Part shown: positions 49,879 to 58,809 of the stretch, in pieces
How the letters are laid out: every line of letters starts with the position of its first letter
How positions within the stretch are numbered: the first letter of the stretch is position 1
Assembly (NCBI RefSeq): GCF_000725545.1
Contig: NZ_JNZP01000015.1
Location: 186,001-250,000 of the forward strand
Source: Streptomyces exfoliatus
Lineage (GTDB): Bacteria; Actinomycetota; Actinomycetes; Streptomycetales; Streptomycetaceae
Direction: 5' to 3'
Length of the DNA: 64,000 bases
The notes under the pieces: generated by a model
The model's database searches: none
Told to the model about the DNA's origin: nothing
What the model saw: the letters and a program-made list of their open reading frames with translations, nothing else
Made by a program: the position numbers and the translations under genes

Positions 49879-50571
49879 GTGACCAAGCCGCTCATCGGCG
49901 TGACCACCTACCTCGACCAGGCCCGGTGGGGGGTGTGGGACATGCGGGCCGCGCTTCTGCCCGCCCCCTATCCCCGGCTCGTCCAGGAGAGCGGAGGGCT
50001 CGCGATGATGCTGCCGCCGGACGGGCCGGAGGCCGCGGCCGCGGTCGTGGCCCGGCTCGACGGGCTCGTCGTCGCGGGCGGGGCGGACGTCGAGCCCGTA
50101 CGGTACGGGGCCGAGCCCGACCCCCGTACCGGCCCGCCCGCCCGGGAGCGGGACTCCTGGGAGCTGGCCCTGATCGGCGCCGCCCTCGCCTCCGGGACCC
50201 CGCTGCTCGGCATCTGCCGGGGCATGCAGCTCCTCAACGTGGCGCTCGGCGGAACCCTCGTCCAGCACCTGGACGGGCACGTGGAGGCGGTCGGGGTGAT
50301 CGGCCGGCACGCGGTGAAGCCGGTCCCGGGGAGCCGGTACGCCTCCCTGGTGCCCGAACTCGCCGAGGTCCCGACCTACCACCACCAGGCCGTGGACCGG
50401 CTCGGCGCGGGACTCGCCGCCTCGGCCCACGCGGAGGACGGCACGGTGGAGGCGGTGGAACTGGCCGCCCCGGCCTGGGCCCTCGGCGTGCAGTGGCACC
50501 CGGAGATGGGCGAGGACCTGCGGGTGATGCGGGGGCTCGTGGAGGCGGCGGAGGCGGCGCGCCAGGGGTGA
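49879..50571 (+). CDS. Gamma-glutamyl hydrolase (PuuD-like class-I glutamine amidotransferase)
   Basis: 230 residues. LDGLVVAGGADVEPVRYG, nucleophile in LLGICRGMQLLNVALGG, and catalytic His/Glu in GVQWHPEMG. Splits gamma-glutamyl amides; here the substrate may be gamma-glutamyl-glycine, returning glutamate. Start GTG 49879 with GGAGG 7 nt upstream. It follows the permease by 48 nt and is convergent with the C45 gene. Confidence 0.9.
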   Translation: MTKPLIGVTTYLDQARWGVWDMRAALLPAPYPRLVQESGGLAMMLPPDGPEAAAAVVARLDGLVVAGGADVEPVRYGAEPDPRTGPPARERDSWELALIGAALASGTPLLGICRGMQLLNVALGGTLVQHLDGHVEAVGVIGRHAVKPVPGSRYASLVPELAEVPTYHHQAVDRLGAGLAASAHAEDGTVEAVELAAPAWALGVQWHPEMGEDLRVMRGLVEAAEAARQG

Positions 50572-50586
50572 AGGTGGTGCGCCGGA

Positions 50587-51672
50587 TCAGCCCCCGGGGG
50601 CCGTGAGCGGCGTCCAGGTCCCCGGACCCGCCGTGCAGGGTCCGCCGTCGTGCACCATGAGGCGCCGCTCGGCCGGATCGGCCGCGACCGTGGCCAGGGT
50701 CGCCCATCGGCTGCCCAGTACCCCTTCGGCGGGGGCGTGGCAGCAGACCTCGGCACCGTCGTCCCGATGGGCGGCGAGCAGGCTCACGAGCGCGTCGGGG
50801 CCGAACGGGCCGGTGTGACCGAGGAGCCGTTCCGTGAGCAGCCGGTGGCGGTCGTACGTCTCCGGGTCCCGGCGACCGCGCAGCTCCCCGGCCGCGAGGG
50901 CCGGGGAGAGGAAGTGGTTCGTCCGCACCAGCCGGCCCCGTTCGTCGGGGACGACCACGGACGAGCCGGCCGGGGCGAGCTCCACGGACGCGGCCCGGTC
51001 GGCTGTCACGACGGTGATGACCGTGGACGCCGATACGGGGGCACTCGTCAGGATCCCGACCGCCTCGTCGAACGACCCCGCCGTGCCCAGGACCTGACGT
51101 GCCACCAGGTGCACGGGGACCCCGCCCGCCGCGTCCTCCCGGTGGCCGAGGATGTTGAAGAGCACGCCCACACCGGCCTCGTTGACGCCGATCTTCGCGA
51201 GGATGCCGTGCTCGGTGATCCCGGCGAAGCCGTGGACGTCCCCGGTGACCGTCTGGAGGTGCCAGGCGTCGGCGAGTTCGTCGTGCCAGTCCCAGCACTG
51301 ACCGCCGGTGGTCCTGGCGTCGCCGCCGTGGACGAGCGTGGAGCACTCCCCCGTGCGGGGCGCACCGGCCTCGGCGAGGATCTCGGTGCGCGCGTTGAGC
51401 GCGGCGATCGTCCAGAACGGCACTCCGGCGCCCTCGGCGACCCCTTCCAACTCCTCGACGAGTTCGGGCGCCCAGGCGCGGGTCGCGTCGACGCAGCGGA
51501 GGGCGAGTGCGGGCACGTCGAGCGTCCGGGCGTTCGCGGCGGCGACGGTCGTGAAGAGCTCCTCGTACACCCGCCACGCGCGCGTGACGCCGGCGCGGGC
51601 CTGCCGGCCCCGGTCCTCGCCGCGCCGCCGGGGCGTGGCGCCGCCGATCCGGAGGGTCGTACGGCTGTTCAC
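50587..51672 (-). CDS. C45-family peptidase / acyltransferase (Ntn hydrolase)
   Basis: 361 residues. Internal TGECSTLVHGG holds the nucleophile Cys after a Glu, as in C45 enzymes, where self-cleavage exposes the Cys; NARTEILAEAGAP before it, and VCCHAPAEGVLGSRWATLATVAADPAERRL at the end. C45 enzymes cut or form amide bonds on N-acyl substrates. Start GTG 51672 overlaps the permease stop (GTGA). The substrate is unknown; N-acyl amines are suggested only by the neighbourhood. Confidence 0.8.
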   Translation of the reverse strand: MNSRTTLRIGGATPRRRGEDRGRQARAGVTRAWRVYEELFTTVAAANARTLDVPALALRCVDATRAWAPELVEELEGVAEGAGVPFWTIAALNARTEILAEAGAPRTGECSTLVHGGDARTTGGQCWDWHDELADAWHLQTVTGDVHGFAGITEHGILAKIGVNEAGVGVLFNILGHREDAAGGVPVHLVARQVLGTAGSFDEAVGILTSAPVSASTVITVVTADRAASVELAPAGSSVVVPDERGRLVRTNHFLSPALAAGELRGRRDPETYDRHRLLTERLLGHTGPFGPDALVSLLAAHRDDGAEVCCHAPAEGVLGSRWATLATVAADPAERRLMVHDGGPCTAGPGTWTPLTAPGG

Positions 51673-53123
51673 GCGCCCGCCCGGGCGGCGCGCAGGGTGC
51701 GGTCGTTCCGCATGAGGAGGGCGTAGAGGGCGGCGGAGACCGCCATGCCGACGGGGAGGGAGAGGTCGACGCCGTCGAGGGCGGCGGCGATGGGTCCCGT
51801 GTAGAGGGTGTTGACGCAGAGGGCGGCCGCGGTGACGCCCGCGACGAGGGCGAGGGCACCGGCCGGGTTGACGCCCGCGGTGTACCAGAAAGGGCTGCCG
51901 GGGGTCTCGTCCGAGAGCGCGGGGCCGTCGTAGCGGCCCCGGCGCAGCAGGACGTCGGTGGCGTACACGGCCATCAGGGGGCCGACCAGGACGACGATCA
52001 CCTGGAGGGCGTTGCTGACGGTGTCGAGGAAGTGGGAGACGAGCAGTCCGTAGAGGGTGAGGGCGACGGCGACGGCGCCGTCGAAGAGGACGCTGACGGA
52101 GCGGCGGATGCGGAAGCCGACGGCCTGGAGGGCGAGTCCGGCGCTGTAGGCGGTCAGGGCGTTGATGGAGATCGTGCCGAGGACCAGGGCGAGCAGGAAG
52201 ACCGGGACGAACCAGCCGGGCAGGATCTCCTGCAGCGCGGTCTGCGGGTCGGTCATGTCGACGGCGGTGGCCGCGAAGGCGCCGAGAGCGCAGACGACGA
52301 CGCTGGGCAGGAAGGCGCCGAGGGCGGTCCAGCCGATGATCGCCTTCCTGGAGGCCGTACGGGGCAGGTAGCGGGAGAAGTCGGCGCTCGTGGTGTACGA
52401 GAGCGGGCCGGAGGCGATCATCGTGGTGCCCGCGAGCAGGAGGGCCCAGAGTTCGAGTCCGGTGAGCGGCGCCTCCGGGGCGTACGAGAAGTCGGCGTGC
52501 CGCAGGACGGCGAACGCGACGACGGTGAAGGCGCCGGCGAGGGCCAGGGTGATCGGCAGGTACAGCTTGATGATCAGGGCGTGGCCGTAGACGCTGATGG
52601 CCAGCGTGAGGGCGGCGATGACCATGATGACGGCGACCTTGACGGGCGTGTTCGCCGTGATGCCGGCCTTCTCGACGAGCGCGAAGGCGGCGGTGGCCGC
52701 CGCGGCCAGGTTGAGGGCGAAGTAGCAGACGGAGACGAGCCAGCCGCCGATCGCGTTGTTCGCGCGGTTGCCGAGGACCCCGTACACGGCCCGGGTGATC
52801 ACCTCGCTGGGCGCGCCCGCGGCCGGTCCCGAGGTGGCGAGGAGGCCGGGGAGCAGCCAGAACAGGTTGCCGATGACGGTCACGGCGAGGGCCTGCCAGA
52901 GGCTCAGGCCCATCAGGACGAGGGCGCCGCCGATGACGAGGCTGAGGTAGTTGACGTTGGCCGCGGCCCAGACGGAGAACAGCTCACGGGGGTGTCCGTG
53001 GCGTTCGGCGTCGGGGATGTGGTCGATGCCGTGGGCCTCGATGCGGGCCGGCCGGTCGGCGGCCTGTGCGACGACTCGGCCGCCCGGGGAGCCTGGGTGC
53101 GGGTCGGGGATAGGGGAAGCCAT
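51669..53123 (-). CDS. NCS1-family permease (cytosine/purine/allantoin type)
   Basis: 484 residues with 12 TM segments: FSVWAAANVNYLSLVIGGALVLMGLSLWQALAV, GPAAGAPSEVITRAVYGVLGNR and DFSRYLPRTASRKAIIGW are NCS1 motifs. Na+- or H+-coupled uptake of a nitrogenous compound. ATG 53123. It heads a two-gene operon with the C45 enzyme and is divergent from the TetR gene. Confidence 0.9.
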   Translation of the reverse strand: MASPIPDPHPGSPGGRVVAQAADRPARIEAHGIDHIPDAERHGHPRELFSVWAAANVNYLSLVIGGALVLMGLSLWQALAVTVIGNLFWLLPGLLATSGPAAGAPSEVITRAVYGVLGNRANNAIGGWLVSVCYFALNLAAAATAAFALVEKAGITANTPVKVAVIMVIAALTLAISVYGHALIIKLYLPITLALAGAFTVVAFAVLRHADFSYAPEAPLTGLELWALLLAGTTMIASGPLSYTTSADFSRYLPRTASRKAIIGWTALGAFLPSVVVCALGAFAATAVDMTDPQTALQEILPGWFVPVFLLALVLGTISINALTAYSAGLALQAVGFRIRRSVSVLFDGAVAVALTLYGLLVSHFLDTVSNALQVIVVLVGPLMAVYATDVLLRRGRYDGPALSDETPGSPFWYTAGVNPAGALALVAGVTAAALCVNTLYTGPIAAALDGVDLSLPVGMAVSAALYALLMRNDRTLRAARAGA

Positions 53124-53161
53124 ACGGCCCTCCGGATGCGTGTCGTGCCCACCTGCTTGCT

Positions 53162-53181
53162 TATTGGTCGCACACTCAATA
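53162..53181. promoter_or_regulatory. Candidate TetR operator
   Basis: TATTG (53162-53166), 10 nt, CAATA (53177-53181), with partial symmetry in the spacer, 11 bp before the TetR ATG and 39 bp before the NCS1 start. Confidence 0.5.
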
Positions 53182-53192
53182 GCATCCCGGGT

Positions 53193-53960
53193 ATGTCGTC
53201 AAGCGTCCAACGCAAGCGAGTTCGGAAAACCCCGGAAGCCCGGCGGGCGGAGATCGTGGAGACCGCGGCACGGGTCGCCCTGACCGAGGGGCTCGAGTGC
53301 GTCACCCTGCGGCGGATCGCCGAGGAGCTCGCCGTCCGCCCCGGCCTGATCAGCCACTACTTCCCCTCGGCGGAGGATCTGGTGGGCGAGGCCTTCAGCG
53401 TGGCCGCCACCGGCGAACTCGACGCCCTGCTGCCCGCCGACCGCCCGCACGGCACCCCCACGCAGTACCTCGCGCGCTACTTCACCCTCTCGGCGGGCGA
53501 GGCCTACGACGACATCAGCCGCCTCTGGATCAACGCCCGGCACCTCAGCCGCTACCGGCCCGTCCTGCGCGAGCGGGTCGCCGAACAGGAACGCGCCAAC
53601 GACGACCGCCTGGAGCAGCTGATCCGCGAGGGCGTCGAGCGGGGCGAGTTCCGCACCGACGACCCGCGTGCCGCCGCCATCCAGATCCTGGTGGTCCTCG
53701 ACGGCCTCGGCGCCCATGCCAACACCGACCGGAGCAACCGCCCGGCGGCCGTGGCGCGCATGCCCCTCACCACGGCGGAACGCGAACTCGGCCTGCCCCA
53801 CGGGGCGCTCACCGACGTACCGGCACCGGCGGAGCCCACGGAGCCTGCCGACGTACCGGGTCCGGCGGACTCCGGGGACGTACCGGCTCCGGCGGAGCCT
53901 GCCGACGTATCGGCTCCGCAGTCCACTGACGGGCCTGCGTCGCCCGCCGACCCCGCCTGA
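53193..53960 (+). CDS. TetR-family regulator with proline-rich repeat tail
   Basis: 255 residues. HTH VTLRRIAEELAVRPGLISHYFPSAEDLV; the ligand domain ends about residue 190. The last 50 residues are repeats of DVPAPAEP-type units absent from most TetR proteins (coded by GC-rich DNA repeats at about 53812-53925). I chose ATG 53193. It probably controls the divergent permease-C45 operon and the following amidohydrolase. Confidence 0.85.
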   Translation: MSSSVQRKRVRKTPEARRAEIVETAARVALTEGLECVTLRRIAEELAVRPGLISHYFPSAEDLVGEAFSVAATGELDALLPADRPHGTPTQYLARYFTLSAGEAYDDISRLWINARHLSRYRPVLRERVAEQERANDDRLEQLIREGVERGEFRTDDPRAAAIQILVVLDGLGAHANTDRSNRPAAVARMPLTTAERELGLPHGALTDVPAPAEPTEPADVPGPADSGDVPAPAEPADVSAPQSTDGPASPADPA

Positions 53961-54003
53961 CGCCGCCACCCCCTCCCCCGCCCGCCCCCTTCCTGGAGCC
54001 ACC

Positions 54004-55632
54004 GTGCGCACCCGACTCGTCCTGCTCTCCGCCCGTCTGCTCGACCCCGGCACGGGGGCGTTCCTGCCCGAGACCGCGCTCGCCGTCTCCGACGACGGCC
54101 GGATCGGCGCCCTCGGCGACGACCGGGAGATCCGCGCGCTCGCCGGACCCGGCACCACCGTCGTCGACCTGAAGGGGGCCGTGGTCACGCCCGGTCTCGT
54201 CGACGGACACGTGCACCCGGTGACGGGCGCCGAACTGACCCACGGCCTCGACCTCTCGTACTGCGCCGACCTCGACGACGTTCGGGAGGCCCTCGCCCGT
54301 GAGGTACGGACCCTGGACCGGGGCGCCTGGCTCTTCGGCTGGGGCCTCGACCCGAACGTCTTCGGCGACCGGCCCGTCGGCATCGCGCCCTTCGACACCG
54401 TGCTCGACGGCGTACCGGCCTTCCTCCTGCTCTTCGACGCCCACTCGGCGCTCGCCAGCAGGCGCGCGCTCGAACTCGCCGGAGTGGACGGGCCCCGCAC
54501 CTTCGCCCAGGCCTCCGCCGAGGTCGTCTGCGACGCCGACGGGCGCCCGACCGGGCTGCTCCAGGAGGACGCCGCCTGCGAGCTGGTCGAGCGGGTCGCC
54601 CCGCGGCCGACGCGCGAGGAGAGCCGGGAACGGCTCGCGGCGGCCCTGCGGGCCATGGCGGCGACCGGACTCACCGGCGGCCACGCCATGGACGCCAACG
54701 GCGACAGCCTCGCGCTGTACGGGGAGCTGGACGCGGCCGGCGAGCTGCCGCTCCGGCTCCGGGTGGCACCCTGGTGCCAGCCCGGCACCGACGCGGACGG
54801 CGTACGGGCCCTGATCGCGCGGCAGGGCACGGGCGGGGCGCTGTGGCGGGTCGCCGGGGTGAAGCTCTTCATGGACGGGACCATCGACAACGGCACCGCG
54901 TGGCTGGAACGCCCCGACTGCCACGGCGAGTCCACGCACGCGTTCTGGCCGGACCCCGAGACGTACACCCGCGTCGTCGGGGAACTGCACCGGGCGGGCG
55001 TCCCGACGGCGACGCACGCCATCGGGGACGCGGCCGTCCGGCACGTCCTCGACTCCGTCGAGAAGGCACGGGCCACCGGCGGGACCGAGGTACGGCACCG
55101 GGTCGAGCACATCGAGACCGTGCCGGACGACACCCTGCGGCGCTTCGCCGACCTGGGCGTCCTCGCCTCCATGCAGCCCACGCACTGCTGCGACTTCACC
55201 CGCGCCGACCACACCGACAACTGGTCGCGCCGGCTCGGCGAGGAGCGCGCCTCGCGCGCGTGGCGCTGCCGGGATCTGGTGGACGCGGGGGCCACCGTGC
55301 TCCTCGGCTCCGACTGGCCGATCGCGCCGTTCCCGCCGCTCGGCGTGATGGCCGGGGCCGCGCACCGGCGCCCGAGCCGCGACCTCGGCCAGGCGCCGCA
55401 CCTGCCGGAGCAGGCGCTCACGGCCCTGGAGGCGCTGCGCGGCATGACGACGGCGCCGGCGTACGCGGCGGGCGAGGAGCACGAGGCGGGGCGGCTCGCC
55501 CTGGGCTACCGCGCCGACCTGACGGCCCTGGCTGCGGACCCGCTGACGACCCCGCCGACGGAACTGCCGGACGTACCGGTCCGCCTGACGGCGGTGGGCG
55601 GCCGACTGACGTACCGGGCGTCGAACGTCTAA
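54004..55632 (+). CDS. YtcJ-type metal-dependent amidohydrolase
   Basis: 542 residues. GLVDGHVHPV metal site, LFMDGTIDNGTAWL, THAIGDAAVRHVL, HRVEHIETVPDD, and LLGSDWPIAPFPPLG with the catalytic Asp. YtcJ-like enzymes split amides or exo-type substrates. Start GTG 54004, GGAG 8 nt upstream; 43 nt after the TetR stop, so they are probably co-transcribed. Confidence 0.88.
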   Translation: MRTRLVLLSARLLDPGTGAFLPETALAVSDDGRIGALGDDREIRALAGPGTTVVDLKGAVVTPGLVDGHVHPVTGAELTHGLDLSYCADLDDVREALAREVRTLDRGAWLFGWGLDPNVFGDRPVGIAPFDTVLDGVPAFLLLFDAHSALASRRALELAGVDGPRTFAQASAEVVCDADGRPTGLLQEDAACELVERVAPRPTREESRERLAAALRAMAATGLTGGHAMDANGDSLALYGELDAAGELPLRLRVAPWCQPGTDADGVRALIARQGTGGALWRVAGVKLFMDGTIDNGTAWLERPDCHGESTHAFWPDPETYTRVVGELHRAGVPTATHAIGDAAVRHVLDSVEKARATGGTEVRHRVEHIETVPDDTLRRFADLGVLASMQPTHCCDFTRADHTDNWSRRLGEERASRAWRCRDLVDAGATVLLGSDWPIAPFPPLGVMAGAAHRRPSRDLGQAPHLPEQALTALEALRGMTTAPAYAAGEEHEAGRLALGYRADLTALAADPLTTPPTELPDVPVRLTAVGGRLTYRASNV

Positions 55633-55841
55633 CGGGCGGGGGTGCACACGGGTACGGCCCTGGGGGCACCCCGGCAGGGAACGGAGGCACCCTCAAGGAC
55701 GCCCTGCCGTTGTGCCCACCCGTCCCGCCCAGCCGGACGGCGGCCCACGACGGCAGGGCGAGGCCACCAGCCCCCGGCAGGGTTTCGGGAAGGGGCGGGG
55801 TGGGGGTCTACGGCACGGCCGGCGTCAGGGCCTGGCAGGTC

Positions 55842-55879
55842 TCCGCGGAGCCGGCCGGGATCCGCGGAGCCGGCCGGGT
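55842..55879. repeat. 19-bp tandem repeat, 2 copies
   Basis: TCCGCGGAGCCGGCCGGG(A/T) at 55842-55860 and 55861-55879, in the 262-bp space after the amidohydrolase. Nothing else was recognised in that space. Confidence 0.78.
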
Positions 55880-55894
55880 TCCACCGGACAAGCC

Positions 55895-56842
55895 TCAGCC
55901 TCGCGTCAGCGAGAGGAGGTCGCGGGCCGGGCCCGTGGGGCGGTGGCCCGTAGGCCAGACCGCGCGGAGGTCCCGGCGGAGGAGGACCCCCTCCACGGGG
56001 ATGGCCACCAGGCGGCGCGAGCCCAGCTCCTCCGCGACGGCGAGTTCGCTGAGGACGGCCGGCCCGGCCCCGCTGACGGCGGCCGCCTTCACCGCCGTCG
56101 TGGAGGCGAGCTCGAGCAGCGGCTGCGCGAGGCCGCCGTGGCCGGCGAGCGCCGCGTCCAGGACCTGCCGGGTACCGGAGCCGCGTTCCCGCAGGACCAG
56201 CGGCGTCGCGGCCAGCTCCGCCGGGTCGAGCGGGCCGCGCCGCCGGGCCCACGGGTGCGAGGGCGCGGCGACGATCGCGAGCCGGTCGTGGGCGACGACC
56301 ACCCCGTCCAGTCCGTCGGGCACGGCGAGCCCTTCCACGAAACCGATGTCCGCCTCGTTGGCGAGGAGCCGTTCCGCGACCACCGCCGAGTTGCCCGCCT
56401 GGAGGGACACGGCCGTGTCCGGGCGCTCGGCACGCAGCGCGATGAGCCAGCCGGGCAGCAGGTACTCGGCGATCGTCATGGACGCGGCCACCCGCAGCCG
56501 GGAGTCCCGCCGCCCGCGCAAGGCCTGCGCGCCCGCGTCGAAGGCCTCGGCCGCCTCCACGATCCGCCGCGCCCAGTCGGTGACGAGGGCGCCGGCGTCG
56601 GTGAGCCGCGAGCCGCGCGGCGAGCGGTCGACCAGGGCCACGCCGAGCTGCCGTTCCATGGAACGGATGCGGCTGCTGGCGGCCGGCTGGGTGATGCCGA
56701 TCTCGCGGGCGGCGGCCCCGAGGCTCCCGTACCGGGCGACGGCGAGGAGCAGTTCGAGTGCGCCGAGGTCCGGGACCCGGTGATGGAGCCGGCCCCTGAC
56801 GTCGGCCCCGTACGTCTCGTCGCCCCGCGCTTCCCTGCTCAT
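55895..56842 (-). CDS. LysR-family regulator
   Basis: 315 residues. HTH ALELLLAVARYGSLGAAAREIGITQPAASSRIRSMERQLG; effector domain with LRVAASMTIAEYLLPGWL and FVEGLAVPDGLDGVVVAHD. The second half resembles CysB/CbbR-type sensors. Divergent from the TDT transporter, whose expression it probably controls. ATG 56842. Confidence 0.92.
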   Translation of the reverse strand: MSREARGDETYGADVRGRLHHRVPDLGALELLLAVARYGSLGAAAREIGITQPAASSRIRSMERQLGVALVDRSPRGSRLTDAGALVTDWARRIVEAAEAFDAGAQALRGRRDSRLRVAASMTIAEYLLPGWLIALRAERPDTAVSLQAGNSAVVAERLLANEADIGFVEGLAVPDGLDGVVVAHDRLAIVAAPSHPWARRRGPLDPAELAATPLVLRERGSGTRQVLDAALAGHGGLAQPLLELASTTAVKAAAVSGAGPAVLSELAVAEELGSRRLVAIPVEGVLLRRDLRAVWPTGHRPTGPARDLLSLTRG

Positions 56843-56864
56843 AAACCCAGCTTATGACGTCATA
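56840..56864. promoter_or_regulatory. Candidate LysR binding site
   Basis: A perfect 12-bp palindrome TATGACGTCATA (56853-56864) plus a second dyad CATAA-N7-TTATG (56840-56856) touching the LysR start. Confidence 0.55.
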
Positions 56865-56912
56865 GCCGCAAGATCCCTGGTGGGGACCGGTGAACCGGGC
56901 GACGGTGGAGGC

Positions 56913-58085
56913 ATGGCAAGCCACGCACCTCTCCTTCCGGCCCTCCGCGCCACCACCCCCGGCGCCCGGCCGACCGCCTCCCCGGCCCGTTCCGTCCGTC
57001 ACCTCGGACCGAACTGGTACGCCTCCGTCATGGGTACGGCCGTCGTGGCCAACGCCGGCGCCGGCCTCCCCCTGGACGTCCCCGGCCTGCGCACGCTCTG
57101 CGCGGCGGTCTGGGCCCTGTCGCTCGCGATGCTGATCGCCCTGGTCGCCGCCCGCGCGGCGCACTGGCTGCACCACCGCGACCAGGCCCGCGCCCATCTC
57201 ATGGACCCCGCCATGGCGCCGTTCTACGGCTGTCTCTCGATGGCGCTGCTCGCCGTCGGCGGCGGGGCGATGATCGTGGGCCGGGACTGGATCGGGCTCC
57301 CGGCGGCCGTGGCGCTGGACGCCGTCCTGTTCACCGCCGGCACGGTCGTCGGCCTGGTGGCGGCGGTGGCCGTCCCGTACCTCATGGTGGTGCACCACCG
57401 GATCGAGAGCGCGTCCCCGGTGTGGCTGCTGCCGGTCGTGGCCCCCATGGTGTCCGCCGCGCTGGGCCCCCTGCTCGTGCCCCATCTGCCCGCCGGGGAG
57501 GCGCAGGAGACGCTGCTGATCGCCTGCTGGGCGATGTTCGGCGTCAGTCTGCTCGCGACCCTGATCATGCTGCCGCTGGTGTTCGGCCGACTCGTGACCG
57601 GCGGCCCGCTGCCCCTCGCGCTCACCCCCACCCTCTTCCTCGTCCTCGGCCCGCTCGGCCAGTCGACGACCGCCGCGAACACGTTCGCCGACGTGGCACC
57701 GGGCGTCCTGCCCACCCCGTACGCGCACGGCTTCACCGCCTTCGCCGTTCTCTACGGGGTGCCCGTCATGGGCTTCGCGCTGCTGTGGCTGGCGCTCGCC
57801 GGGGCGATGGTGCTGCGGGCGCGCCGGCGGGGCATGGGCTTCGCGATGACCTTCTGGGCGTTCACCTTCCCGGTCGGGACCTGTGTCACCGGCGCCGAGG
57901 GACTCGCCCGGCACACCGACCTCGCCGCGTTCCGGTGGCTCGCGATCGGCCTGTACGTGTTCCTCGTCGCGGCCTGGCTGGTGGCCGGCTCCCGCACCCT
58001 GCGGGGCCTGTTCAGCGGCGCGCTGCTCGCAGGGCCCGCGCCAGTGCTCGCGGCGCCTCGGCCAGGGACGGCCCGTACCAGGTGA
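56913..58085 (+). CDS. TDT-family (TehA/Mae1-like) transporter
   Basis: 390 residues with ten TM segments: LGPNWYASVMGTAVVANAGAGLPL, MAPFYGCLSMALLAVGGGAMI, and GPLGQSTTAANTFADVA are typical TDT motifs of tellurite/C4-dicarboxylate/sulfite exporters. The substrate is unknown. ATG 56913 with GGAG 6 nt upstream. The 3' end overlaps the convergent B12-receptor-like gene by 74 bp. Confidence 0.85.
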   Translation: MASHAPLLPALRATTPGARPTASPARSVRHLGPNWYASVMGTAVVANAGAGLPLDVPGLRTLCAAVWALSLAMLIALVAARAAHWLHHRDQARAHLMDPAMAPFYGCLSMALLAVGGGAMIVGRDWIGLPAAVALDAVLFTAGTVVGLVAAVAVPYLMVVHHRIESASPVWLLPVVAPMVSAALGPLLVPHLPAGEAQETLLIACWAMFGVSLLATLIMLPLVFGRLVTGGPLPLALTPTLFLVLGPLGQSTTAANTFADVAPGVLPTPYAHGFTAFAVLYGVPVMGFALLWLALAGAMVLRARRRGMGFAMTFWAFTFPVGTCVTGAEGLARHTDLAAFRWLAIGLYVFLVAAWLVAGSRTLRGLFSGALLAGPAPVLAAPRPGTARTR

Positions 58086-58728
58086 GCAGGCGCCCGTCGA
58101 CGAGCGCGGCGGCGGTCCCGGGGAACGCCTCGGGGCCGTCGTCCCGTGTGAAGCGGTACGGCTCGTCGGGCAGGACGACCAGGTCGGGCGCGGCGGCCCT
58201 GAGTTCGTCGAGCGGGAGGCGCGGATAGCGCTCCGGATGGTCCGCGTAGAGGTTGCGCACCCCGAGGCGGGCGAGCAGGTCACCGGCGAAGGTGTCGCGG
58301 CCGAGGACCATCCAGGGACGGCGCCAGATCGGCACGACCGCCGTGTACGTCCCTCCGGGGGTCAGCGCGTCCCACGCCGCCTCGGCCTCGTCGAGCCAGC
58401 GCGGCCGCCGGGGTGCGCCGCAGGCGGCGAGGACCCGCTCCAGCTCCCGGAGGGCCTGGCCGAGGGTGCGGATCTCGGTGACGAGGACGTCCAGGCCGGC
58501 GGCCCGTAGCGCGTCGAGGTCGGGGGCCCGGTTCTCCTCCTCGTTGGCGAGGACGAGGTCGGGGCGGAGGGCCGTGATCGCGGGGACGTCAGGGTTCTTG
58601 GTGCCGCCGACGCGTACGACATCGAGGTCTGCGGGGTGCGTGCACCAGTCGGTGGCGCCGACGAGGACACCGGGCGCCGTGACGGCGACGGTCTCGGTCA
58701 GGGAAGGCACGAGGGAGACGACCCTCAT
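58012..58728 (-). CDS. BtuF-like helical-backbone metal/B12 receptor, no signal peptide
   Basis: 238 residues: VVSLVPSLTETV, VGGTKNPDVPAITALRPDLVLANEEENRAPD, WRRPWMVLGRDTFAGDLLARLGV, the BtuF/FhuD fold with its long linker helix. There is no export signal, so it is likely cytoplasmic, as in the actinobacterial subgroup often near corrin genes. Start ATG 58728 sits in a tandem repeat; its last 74 bp overlap the TDT gene. Confidence 0.83.
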   Translation of the reverse strand: MRVVSLVPSLTETVAVTAPGVLVGATDWCTHPADLDVVRVGGTKNPDVPAITALRPDLVLANEEENRAPDLDALRAAGLDVLVTEIRTLGQALRELERVLAACGAPRRPRWLDEAEAAWDALTPGGTYTAVVPIWRRPWMVLGRDTFAGDLLARLGVRNLYADHPERYPRLPLDELRAAAPDLVVLPDEPYRFTRDDGPEAFPGTAAALVDGRLLTWYGPSLAEAPRALARALRAARR

Positions 58729-58808
58729 CGCGGCGGGGTCCTCATCGCGGTGGGGCTCTCCTCGCCGTGGGTCCTCGTCGCCGTGGGGGTTCTCATCGCG
58801 GCGGAGTC
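58724..58808. repeat. Degenerate 15-18-bp tandem repeat (5 copies) between two genes
   Basis: Units begin at 58724, 58741, 58759, 58774 and 58792, core CTCATCGCGGCGGGGTC with changes. On the minus strand three of them carry an ATGAG, and the first holds the start codon of the BtuF-like gene. Confidence 0.8.
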
Positions 58809-58809
58809 C

